Source: Ruminococcus sp. UBA3800 (GTDB lineage: Bacteria; Bacillota; Clostridia; Oscillospirales; Ruminococcaceae). From it: a stretch of 12,299 nucleotides of DNA. The stretch's first letter is position 1, and each line of letters begins with the position of its first letter. The position numbers were made by a program, and so were the translations under genes. Shown here piece by piece: positions 1 to 5,663 of this stretch. Location of the stretch: assembly GCA_002368715.1 (NCBI GenBank), contig DFEO01000119.1:1-12299 (forward strand), written 5' to 3'. The notes under the pieces were generated by a model that made no database searches, had not been told where the DNA came from, and saw only the letters and a program-made list of their open reading frames with translations.

Positions 1-513
1 AACGAGAACGAGCGCTATGTGGAATCGGTACATCTGTATTCCGACTGCTCGTCGGGGCTTGTGATGAACATGACCTGCCAGTGCGGATATTTCATCATTG
101 ACTTCACGCAGGATTTTGAGGGCGGCAAGTATGTAAACGCCCTTGCCGAGAGCTTTGCAAGTGCAGGTATCCCGCTTTCAGTGTCGGAGGAGATAGTTTA
201 TTCCACGCCCTGTGATACGCTTATGAGAGATATGCCGTCCGAAAAGGTCATCGACACAGGCTATGTGAGCTTGTGGGACAAGACCGTTTCTGCGAATGTG
301 GATGCGTTTCATTTTATCGAGCGCAAGACCGTCGGCGGATATAGGGTGATCGAAAATGCCTTTGTCAAAGCATTTCTGCTTGATGACGGTGAAACGGTAT
401 CAGACGCCAAGCTAAGGCTTGCAGAGGAGCATTGTGCATGGGTTGCCAAGCATCTTGCGATCATCGAGAAGCTGGGCTATGAGAACTACCTCCTTGAAAT
501 GATGGATATTTAA
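1..513 (+). CDS. 3' part of an unrecognised protein
   Basis: The frame is open from base 1, so the true start lies to the left; 170 residues are visible and end at a TAA at 511-513. I do not recognise the product with certainty. There is no signal peptide or membrane segment in the visible part. The first ~60 residues (a strand pattern ending in a 'F..L...GIPL' helix) weakly resemble the C-terminal end of condensation/alcohol-acetyltransferase-like CoA-dependent acyltransferases, but no HHxxxD catalytic motif is in view because it would lie upstream. Residues ~85-170 form a mixed strand and helix tail rich in Glu, Lys and Ala. The rubredoxin start lies 34 bp after the stop with no terminator between them, so the two could be cotranscribed. 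The reading frame is secure; the family suggestion is a guess. Confidence 0.75.
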   Translation, partial: NENERYVESVHLYSDCSSGLVMNMTCQCGYFIIDFTQDFEGGKYVNALAESFASAGIPLSVSEEIVYSTPCDTLMRDMPSEKVIDTGYVSLWDKTVSANVDAFHFIERKTVGGYRVIENAFVKAFLLDDGETVSDAKLRLAEEHCAWVAKHLAIIEKLGYENYLLEMMDI

Positions 514-547
514 GGTGCTTTCAGTGGGAATCATTGAAGGCGGAAAA

Positions 548-697
548 ATGAAGTGTGCAAAATGCGGCTATGTTTATGATCCCGAAAAAGGTGATCCAAA
601 GAATGGCATAGAGCCGAGAACGAGTTTTGAGGAGCTTCCCGAAGATTGGAAATGTCCTCGCTGCCGAAAGGATAAGGATCAGTTCAAACCTGTTTGA
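548..697 (+). CDS. Rubredoxin
   Basis: Small electron carrier with a single iron bound by four cysteines; in anaerobic Clostridia rubredoxins commonly pass electrons to rubrerythrin or other oxygen- and peroxide-detoxifying enzymes. From the ATG at 548 the protein has 49 residues, slightly under the usual 52-54. The first knuckle is C3-x-x-C6-G-Y and the second is C36-P-R-C39, with the hallmark DP..GDP.NGI segment, 'FEELPEDW' and 'KDQF' between and after them. A longer in-frame start exists at 515, but it would add an unrelated N-terminal extension and lacks a Shine-Dalgarno; the ATG at 548 follows a GAAGGCGGA stretch. Odd point: the Gly that normally follows the fourth Cys is Arg40. No partner redox enzyme is visible in the window. 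Confidence 0.93.
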   Translation: MKCAKCGYVYDPEKGDPKNGIEPRTSFEELPEDWKCPRCRKDKDQFKPV

Positions 698-719
698 CAC
701 AGAATATCAGTTCAGACAC

Positions 720-755
720 AGCCCCGAATCCTGCTTATCTGCAAGATTCGGGGCT
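720..755 (+). terminator. Hairpin terminator after rubredoxin
   Basis: An 11-bp perfect inverted repeat (AGCCCCGAATC at 720-730, GATTCGGGGCT at 745-755) with a possible inner TGC/GCA extension is followed by a T-rich run (GTTATTATTT). It sits between two converging genes and ends 15 bp before the stop of the minus-strand gene. The minus-strand side lacks a T-run, so it serves the plus strand best. Confidence 0.75.
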
Positions 756-769
756 GAGAGTGTTATTAT

Positions 770-1429
770 TTATGACGTTCTGTGTCTGATAAACCAGATG
801 ATCAGAAAACCTGTTCCGCCTGCCAATAAGACTAATGCAACAATAGCCATCCAAAGACCTATGTCTTTTTCATCTATAGGAAAGGACAAGCCTTTATTAG
901 GCAGATCAATCTTAACAGTATTTGCTTTAACATTATACTCAATATATCCTTCGTCCTTTTTCATATCCTTCAGATCAAATATATCTGATGTCTGTAAGAT
1001 CTCACCGCTTTCATCGAGAACAATGACCTTGAATTCATAATCGCTGTTTATTATTCCCCAGCCTAAAGATGTTTTCATGTCATCAAGTTTACAGGTAAAA
1101 TGATTTGTTGATTCGTGTGAATTGGATTTTTTTAAAACTGTTTGTGTAAGATTTCTTCTAACATGACAGGAAAAACTTACAAATCCATTGTCATTATAAG
1201 CACAAAGCTTCTCAGCATTAAATCCAAACTGCTTCATATTCTCTTCGTTCTTTTCGACATATCGTTCATCAGTCTTATCCAGGTCAATAAGAAGGTCAAT
1301 ATAACAAGCTTCATCCGTAATATCGTGTACGCTAAAGTCTATTTCACCTAGTATGTCTCCGGCTGAAACAGATATTGGCACTGAGACGAGAAGGGGTAGC
1401 ATTATCAATAAAGAGATTATTCGTTTCAT
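770..1429 (-). CDS. Secreted single-span membrane protein of unknown function
   Basis: 219 residues. The N-terminus is a clear signal peptide (KR, then a hydrophobic core, with an A-x-A-like site 'SVSA' near residue 23). Residues ~24-185 form an extracellular, charged, strand-rich domain without a motif I recognise. Residues ~191-214 are a hydrophobic membrane helix followed by a short RHRTS tail, giving type I topology with the domain outside the cell. The start is supported by GGAGG nine bases upstream of the ATG. The gene is noticeably richer in A+T than its neighbours, which may mean recent acquisition or relaxed codon choice. It is monocistronic, with its own perfect promoter (1557-1585) and a ~120-nt leader. 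I cannot name a function; the topology would fit a cell-surface binding or signalling protein. Confidence 0.85.
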   Translation of the reverse strand: MKRIISLLIMLPLLVSVPISVSAGDILGEIDFSVHDITDEACYIDLLIDLDKTDERYVEKNEENMKQFGFNAEKLCAYNDNGFVSFSCHVRRNLTQTVLKKSNSHESTNHFTCKLDDMKTSLGWGIINSDYEFKVIVLDESGEILQTSDIFDLKDMKKDEGYIEYNVKANTVKIDLPNKGLSFPIDEKDIGLWMAIVALVLLAGGTGFLIIWFIRHRTS

Positions 1430-1508
1430 TTGTTTTCCTCCACGATCAAAACATTTGTAAAAAGCGATAATGCCAACGCTAAGTTGATCGCATACGATGA
1501 TATATAAG

Positions 1509-1523
1509 TAAGAAACTTTCTTA
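1509..1523. promoter_or_regulatory. 15-bp perfect palindrome in the leader of the exported protein gene
   Basis: TAAGAAA-C-TTTCTTA lies inside the presumed 5' leader of the minus-strand gene, ~35 bases downstream of the -10. It could be a repressor operator or a small RNA hairpin; no regulator is assigned. Confidence 0.35.
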
Positions 1524-1556
1524 TAGACATATATATTCCCTTCTTATATTTTCCCC

Positions 1557-1585
1557 ATTATATCACGCAAACCTGCCACTGTCAA
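1557..1585 (-). promoter_or_regulatory. Consensus vegetative promoter for the exported protein gene
   Basis: On the minus strand, TTGACA (1580-1585) is followed by a 17-bp spacer and TATAAT (1557-1562). Both hexamers match the sigma-A consensus exactly, and a TGn extended -10 is present. The predicted transcript starts near 1550, giving a ~120-nt untranslated leader before the ATG at 1429. Confidence 0.85.
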
Positions 1586-1617
1586 TTAAGCATCAGTGTC
1601 ATTTGTTTACAATTAAG

Positions 1618-1647
1618 TGAATAAAAATACCAAATCCGCACATACTA
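1618..1647 (+). promoter_or_regulatory. Sigma-G (sigma-F) type forespore promoter of spoVT
   Basis: TGAATA (1618-1623), a 17-bp spacer, then CATACTA (1641-1647). This matches the sigma-G/sigma-F consensus known from Bacillus and Clostridium (TGAATA, 17-18 bp, CATACTA) at every position. It lies 31 bp upstream of the spoVT ATG with a CGGAGG ribosome binding site between. In B. subtilis spoVT is transcribed by sigma-G, so site and gene agree. Confidence 0.85.
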
Positions 1648-1678
1648 CTCCTGCAAAATCAAAATCACGGAGGCTATT

Positions 1679-2218
1679 ATGAAAGCAACAGGAATTGTCA
1701 GGCGTATCGACGACCTCGGCAGGGTCGTTATACCTAAAGAGATAAGACGCACTATGCGGATACGGGAAGGCGACCCGCTGGAGATCTACACAAATCCTGA
1801 CGGCGAAGTGATCTTCAAGAAATACTCCGCTATCGGCGAGCTGTCTGACGGCGCCGCCCAGACCGCCGAGGTGCTCGCTAAGCTCTCGGGCGCACCTGCC
1901 GTTGTATTCGACAAAGACCACGTCGTTGCCGTATCGGGAGCACCGAAAAAGGTCTACTCCCAAAGGCGCATATCCGCAGCTCTTGAAGAGCTTATGGATC
2001 AGCGCAAAGGGTTCGAGTACAGCTCGGGAGAGGAGCAGATAAAGCCTATCGAGGGGCTTGGCTCCCACGCACTTGCTGTGTCGCCGATAATCACCAACGG
2101 CGATATCTCGGGTGCTGTCGCTATCGTTTCCGAAAACGACAGCGAACAATGCTCGGCGCTCCAGGCGATGCTCTGCAAGGCAGGCGCCATGTTTCTCGGC
2201 AAGCAGATAGAAAGCTGA
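1679..2218 (+). CDS. spoVT: Stage V sporulation protein T (AbrB-family regulator)
   Basis: 179-residue transcription factor that modulates the sigma-G regulon in the forespore. Residues 1-50 are the AbrB/MazE-like swapped-hairpin DNA-binding domain, almost identical in pattern to Bacillus SpoVT (starts MKATGIVRRIDDLGRVVIPK, with 'IRREGDPLEI'-like continuation and 'GEVIFKKYS'). Residues ~55-178 form the GAF-like sensor domain found in SpoVT but absent from AbrB and Abh. The length is the family's usual ~178. The ATG at 1679 has CGGAGG five bases upstream. The gene is divergent from the exported-protein gene, monocistronic, and carries a sigma-G-type promoter and its own terminator. An alternative is another SpoVT-like global regulator of the same domain build, but length, sequence and promoter together favour true SpoVT. 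Confidence 0.95.
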   Translation: MKATGIVRRIDDLGRVVIPKEIRRTMRIREGDPLEIYTNPDGEVIFKKYSAIGELSDGAAQTAEVLAKLSGAPAVVFDKDHVVAVSGAPKKVYSQRRISAALEELMDQRKGFEYSSGEEQIKPIEGLGSHALAVSPIITNGDISGAVAIVSENDSEQCSALQAMLCKAGAMFLGKQIES

Positions 2219-2237
2219 GGCCTTTGCCGCACAGAAA

Positions 2238-2284
2238 AAACAGCACGTTACTGTTTAGGATGACAGCAGCGTGCTGTTTGTTTT
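2238..2284 (+). terminator. Terminator of spoVT
   Basis: AAACAGCACG (2238-2247) pairs with CGTGCTGTTT (2270-2279), with an inner CTGT/ACAG stem (2251-2254 with 2263-2266), followed by TTTGTTTT. It starts 20 bp after the spoVT stop. Confidence 0.85.
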
Positions 2285-2379
2285 GCAGCATTTCGTGAAC
2301 ATTGAAAAAGATGACCGGGCTTCGTTGACGTTTACTCAGTAAAGACTAAAACAACAGGAAAGTCACCGTGCAGCAAACA

Positions 2380-2441
2380 CCCCGCCCCTACCGGGAAAGC
2401 AGAGCTGCCAAACAGCCTGCACACAGCCGGTCGGGGCGGGG
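2380..2441. repeat. Large GC-rich imperfect hairpin
   Basis: CCCCGCCCC-TA-CCGG (2380-2394) pairs with CCGG-TC-GGGGCGGGG (2427-2441), 14 of 15 positions complementary, enclosing a ~32-nt loop. It lies beyond the 3' end of the minus-strand EAL gene. On that strand only a weak TGTTT follows, so a rho-independent terminator role is possible but not classical; a structured RNA tail or dispersed palindrome is equally possible. Confidence 0.5.
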
Positions 2442-2450
2442 GATACGGTT

Positions 2451-2468
2451 CCGGGCATACACGCCCGG
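2451..2468. terminator. Short GC-rich hairpin at the 3' end of the EAL gene
   Basis: CCGGGC (2451-2456) and GCCCGG (2463-2468) with a 6-nt loop, ~39 bp past the stop of the minus-strand gene. There is no T-run on either side, so it may act as an RNA 3'-end stabiliser or, with the larger hairpin next to it, as a tandem terminator. Confidence 0.35.
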
Positions 2469-2506
2469 CAGAGGAAGGTATATGAATAAAACAAGAATCT
2501 CAGATC

Positions 2507-4447
2507 TTATACCGCCGCATTGTTTGCCTGGATGAAATCTACGAAGTCATCCTCGGGCATAGGCCTTGCATAATAATAGCCCTGGATATAGTCGCAGCGG
2601 TTGGCAATGAACCAGTCTGCGGTCTCCTTTGTCTCGACTCCCTCGATAACGCTCTCGGCACCGATAGCATTTATCATCTGCATCGTGCTCATAAGCACAG
2701 CCTTTGTGCGGACATTGGCGAGATCATCTGCCAGGCTCTTGTCAAGCTTGATTATCTTGATAGGCTCCTGAAGTATCCTATGGAGATTGGAGTAGCCCGT
2801 GCCGTAGTCATCTATCGCAAACTCGATGCCTGCTTTATGGAGCTTGGTCACGGTCCTGCTCAGAACGTCCTGAAGGAAATCGGATGCTGTTTCGGTTATC
2901 TCAAAATTGAACGACTTGTTCGAGATGCCGTATTCACGCATTTTCTTCTTGACGTTATCAACAAAGTCCTCCTTCATACACTGCATAGTAGATATGTTTA
3001 TCTCGATATACTCAAGCCCCAGCTTCTCCAGATCGTGATCTCTTATAAAGCGGAAAACGCTGTCTATAACGAAATCACCTATCTGATAGATAGCTCCGCT
3101 TTTCTCGGCAGCCGGTATGAAAAGAGCCGGAGAAATGAACCCTATCTCGTCGTCGATAAGTCTCAGCAAAGCCTCGGCACTTATAAAGCGCTTCTGCTTG
3201 ATAGAATATATCGGCTGGAAATAAACCTTGAAGTTATCATTTGCAAAGCCACGCTCGATATACTTGTCGATATCAAATTTAAAGCGTATCTTGTCCTGCT
3301 CTCCCAGATTTGAATAGATTATGCTTCCCGACTCGACCTCGCTTTTGTCATAGGTGTCCACAAAGCTCATAAGCTCTTCGTGGGTAGGTATATCCTTAGG
3401 AACATCCAGAAGGCAGAGCGAATTCTCGAAGCAAAAGCCGATATCTCCCAGCCTTATGGGTTTAGCAAGGGCTTTCTCTATATCATCACACAGCTTGTCG
3501 GGATCATATTTGCCTGTCATAAGTATAGCGAACATTCCATAGCTGAGATAATAGATATTATAGATATAGCTCTTCATAGTATACTCGGCAAACACCCGTT
3601 CCATCCTTGCAACAGCCTTTCTCACCACTGTCTGGTGAGCATTCAGCCCGTAAAGAGTAACAAGAGAGTTATCATTCTTTACCTTCACAAGCAGTACAGA
3701 ACCGGCATTGCCCTCAAAGTAGAGCTTCTTGGTGTCGTTCTTAAAGGCTGTTATGTTTCTCGCACCGCTGGTCGCATCAAAGGACTCCTCCGGCTTGATA
3801 ACAAAAAACAGCAGTATCAGCAGCGACGTAGTGAGAGCGAACATCTCGATAAGGTATTCCGGGAAAAAGAACTGGACCACAGTAGAAACGAGCGTGATCG
3901 GATAGATCGAGGTGAAGGCTATCATTCTGGAACGGTCGATCGTCTCTTTATGCCTTACCAGATAAACAAAGGTGTTGAGCATATAGAAAAATGCTATACA
4001 ATAGATTATCCAGACATGAGGGCCTCTGCGGTAGTTACCGCCCGGGAATCTCATTATCCAGTGGTTAAACGGGTTTATGAGGACAAGCAGGATATTCAGC
4101 GCATACGGCATCGAGAACATGAGCTTGACTTTCAGGTTATCCCTCATATAAACATACCATGTTCCCGACACAAGACCTATAAAAATGGAATAGACCGGAA
4201 GTATCGAGGCATGAACGATATAATAAACATAGGAAGCAGCGATCCTGACCTCGGGGCCGACACCGCCCATACTGCTCATCGGTGCGACCGAGACCATATC
4301 GGCTATCGTGCAGCCAAGCGTGACAACAACGAGCACAAGAAACATCTTATTTGCTCGTCCTTTGATAAGCTTTCTGACGATAAGTGAGAATATAATGATA
4401 CACAGCACCAAAAAAGCGCAGATATCAAACTGGTAAACTCTAGCCAT
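2507..4447 (-). CDS. Seven-helix membrane cyclic-di-GMP phosphodiesterase (degenerate GGDEF plus EAL)
   Basis: 646 residues. Residues ~8-217 contain about seven hydrophobic helices, a membrane sensor module. Residues ~230-370 are a GGDEF-fold domain whose signature is replaced by S302-Y-G-M-F306, so diguanylate cyclase activity is not expected. Residues ~395-640 are an EAL domain with the expected metal and substrate residues: E425-A-L-L-R, N484, E516, D546-D547-Y-G-T-G, K567, E602-G-V-E605 and Q622-G-Y-Y. It should therefore hydrolyse cyclic-di-GMP to pGpG at the inner membrane face, with the GGDEF remnant as a regulatory or GTP-binding module (inference from the family). The ATG at 4447 follows an AAGGGGGGTG ribosome binding site. 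It is monocistronic, with a consensus promoter ~155 bp upstream. I looked for a GEMM cyclic-di-GMP riboswitch in the leader and saw none. Confidence 0.93.
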   Translation of the reverse strand: MARVYQFDICAFLVLCIIIFSLIVRKLIKGRANKMFLVLVVVTLGCTIADMVSVAPMSSMGGVGPEVRIAASYVYYIVHASILPVYSIFIGLVSGTWYVYMRDNLKVKLMFSMPYALNILLVLINPFNHWIMRFPGGNYRRGPHVWIIYCIAFFYMLNTFVYLVRHKETIDRSRMIAFTSIYPITLVSTVVQFFFPEYLIEMFALTTSLLILLFFVIKPEESFDATSGARNITAFKNDTKKLYFEGNAGSVLLVKVKNDNSLVTLYGLNAHQTVVRKAVARMERVFAEYTMKSYIYNIYYLSYGMFAILMTGKYDPDKLCDDIEKALAKPIRLGDIGFCFENSLCLLDVPKDIPTHEELMSFVDTYDKSEVESGSIIYSNLGEQDKIRFKFDIDKYIERGFANDNFKVYFQPIYSIKQKRFISAEALLRLIDDEIGFISPALFIPAAEKSGAIYQIGDFVIDSVFRFIRDHDLEKLGLEYIEINISTMQCMKEDFVDNVKKKMREYGISNKSFNFEITETASDFLQDVLSRTVTKLHKAGIEFAIDDYGTGYSNLHRILQEPIKIIKLDKSLADDLANVRTKAVLMSTMQMINAIGAESVIEGVETKETADWFIANRCDYIQGYYYARPMPEDDFVDFIQANNAAV

Positions 4448-4545
4448 TCCCGGTCACCCCCCTTCATGATAAGCCGAAAACATTTTCGCTTTTTACGAAA
4501 TATCGCTCCCCGGTCCGGCGGTTTTCGCAAGCCGGGACGTTAGTT

Positions 4546-4553
4546 AAACGTTT
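4546..4553. promoter_or_regulatory. Second AAACGTTT palindrome, in the EAL gene leader
   Basis: AAACGTTT within GTTAAACGTTTGA lies ~48 bp downstream of the -10 on the minus strand. It repeats the core of the longer palindrome at 4672-4683, and the two centres are 128 bp apart with the promoter between them. Confidence 0.35.
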
Positions 4554-4557
4554 GAAA

Positions 4558-4582
4558 CTTTTTATAAGAAATATATAAAAAG
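4558..4582 (-). promoter_or_regulatory. AT-rich hairpin in the EAL gene leader
   Basis: CTTTTTATA (4558-4566) and TATAAAAAG (4574-4582) form a 9-bp perfect stem with a 7-nt loop, starting about a dozen bases after the predicted transcription start. It overlaps a stretch similar to the leader of the exported-protein gene. Confidence 0.4.
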
Positions 4583-4600
4583 CTATTCCAATACACTATT

Positions 4601-4629
4601 ATTATACTACATAACCCACAATTTGTCAA
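4601..4629 (-). promoter_or_regulatory. Consensus vegetative promoter of the EAL gene
   Basis: On the minus strand, TTGACA (4624-4629), a 17-bp spacer and TATAAT (4601-4606), both exact matches to the sigma-A consensus. The leader to the ATG at 4447 is ~145 nt. Confidence 0.85.
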
Positions 4630-4671
4630 TCCCGAAAAATTAATTAAAGGTGAACTGCGCAAAAACTCTCG

Positions 4672-4683
4672 GTAAACGTTTAC
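4672..4683. promoter_or_regulatory. GTAAACGTTTAC palindrome, LacI/CcpA-type operator candidate
   Basis: A 12-bp perfect palindrome with a central CG, like operators of LacI-family regulators including CcpA cre sites. It lies 42 bp upstream of the -35 of the EAL promoter and touches the rnz terminator stem. Its core recurs at 4546-4553. Confidence 0.45.
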
Positions 4684-4684
4684 G

Positions 4685-4723
4685 CAAAAACAGGCAGACT
4701 CTTACGAAATCTGCCTGTTTTTG
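4685..4723 (-). terminator. Terminator of the glpK-rnz operon
   Basis: A 14-bp perfect stem (4685-4698 with 4710-4723; core CAGGCAGA/TCTGCCTG), 11-nt loop, with A/T runs at the base so that the minus-strand transcript ends in TTTTT. It starts 12 bp beyond the rnz stop. The symmetric A and T runs also allow it to work on the plus strand. Confidence 0.9.
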
Positions 4724-4735
4724 GCGAAAACCGAT

Positions 4736-5644
4736 CTATATCCTGATCTTTGCGCCGTCCCTTGTTACGGTCACATTTCTAAAAAGCTTCTGCAGCTCTG
4801 CCTTATATGCCGCAGGATCATTCTCGGCAGGGCTGTAATGCGTGAGCCAGAGCGCTTTCACATCCGCACGCTTTGCTAGCTCACAGGCATCCTGCATAAG
4901 CATATGACCCTTTTCGTTCATGCTTTTTTTCTTTTCAGTGTCGCCGTACATACCCTCGCAGATAAAAAGGTCGCTCCCCTTTGCAAAGTCCGCTATCTGA
5001 CCTATCGGCAGAGTGTCGGTGACATAGGTGAGCTTCCGGGGCGGTCTTGGGTCAGAGGTCACCATATCGGGGGTCACTGTCCTGCCGCCGACATCTATGC
5101 TGCCGCCGTTATGAAGCGTTCTGCGCTCACGCAGAGGCACCCCCAGCTCGTCTGCCTTTTCGGGCAGGAACACCCTCTTGTGGCGAAGCGTAAGGCTGTA
5201 ACCAAGACAGGGAGTGCTGTGCCTCAGCGGCAGAACGCTCAGTGTCATCATCGGGTCTATACAGCCCAGGGTCAGTTCCGTTGGCTCCTTCAGCGATAAG
5301 GTCTTCACCCTTGTTTCATAGGGCAGCCGCCCGGCTATTTTCAGCAGAGCCTCTATCATACCCACAGCATTCGAGGGCACATAGATCTCCAGCGGCTCCG
5401 TTCTCTCGGTGTTTGCGATAGAGAGCAAAAGCCCCGGCAGCCCTGTTATGTGGTCGGCATGAGTGTGTGTTATCAGTATAGCCTCTATGCGGCTTATCTT
5501 TATCTGCGCCTTTGCAGCGGCGACCTGTGTGCCCTCGCCGCAGTCGATAAGCACTGCTCTGCCCTCATGCTCGATATAGCAGGAGGTAAGGAACCTGTTT
5601 TTCAGCGGCAGCATACCGCCTGTTCCCAGCAGACATATATCCAT
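4736..5644 (-). CDS. rnz: Ribonuclease Z (tRNA 3' endonuclease)
   Basis: 302-residue cytoplasmic metallo-beta-lactamase-fold endonuclease that removes the 3' trailer of tRNA precursors. The zinc-binding motif is T59-H60-T-H62-A-D64-H65, and the remaining ligands fit H142 (RHSTP), D210 (VTDT), H247 (KGH) and H269 (LTHYS). The N-terminal 'LLGTGGMLPL' and the 'DCGEGTQ' loop are RNase Z hallmarks, and the insert around 150-205, including 'PPRKLTYVTDT', fits the family. The length agrees with bacterial RNase Z (~305). The ATG at 5644 has GGAGG seven bases upstream. It begins 19 bp after the glpK stop with no promoter or terminator between, so it is translated from the glpK transcript. A related phosphodiesterase of the same fold (ElaC-like) is the only realistic alternative. 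Confidence 0.93.
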   Translation of the reverse strand: MDICLLGTGGMLPLKNRFLTSCYIEHEGRAVLIDCGEGTQVAAAKAQIKISRIEAILITHTHADHITGLPGLLLSIANTERTEPLEIYVPSNAVGMIEALLKIAGRLPYETRVKTLSLKEPTELTLGCIDPMMTLSVLPLRHSTPCLGYSLTLRHKRVFLPEKADELGVPLRERRTLHNGGSIDVGGRTVTPDMVTSDPRPPRKLTYVTDTLPIGQIADFAKGSDLFICEGMYGDTEKKKSMNEKGHMLMQDACELAKRADVKALWLTHYSPAENDPAAYKAELQKLFRNVTVTRDGAKIRI

Positions 5645-5663
5645 TTGTTAACCTCCGCTCCTT

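Noticed and set aside
2482..2535. 17-residue plus-strand ORF (MNKTRISDLIPPHCLPG) with a GAGGAAGG upstream
   Set aside because: It runs into the 3' end of the convergent EAL gene, has no recognisable promoter, and its length is within chance expectation.
3380..4387. 335-residue plus-strand open frame opposite the EAL gene
   Set aside because: It is antisense to a clearly assigned gene; its translation has no domain and reflects the codon pattern of the other strand.
4448..4600. Possible cyclic-di-GMP riboswitch in the EAL gene leader
   Set aside because: The leader lacks the GEMM-I or GEMM-II conserved core; only small hairpins and the AAACGTTT palindrome are seen.
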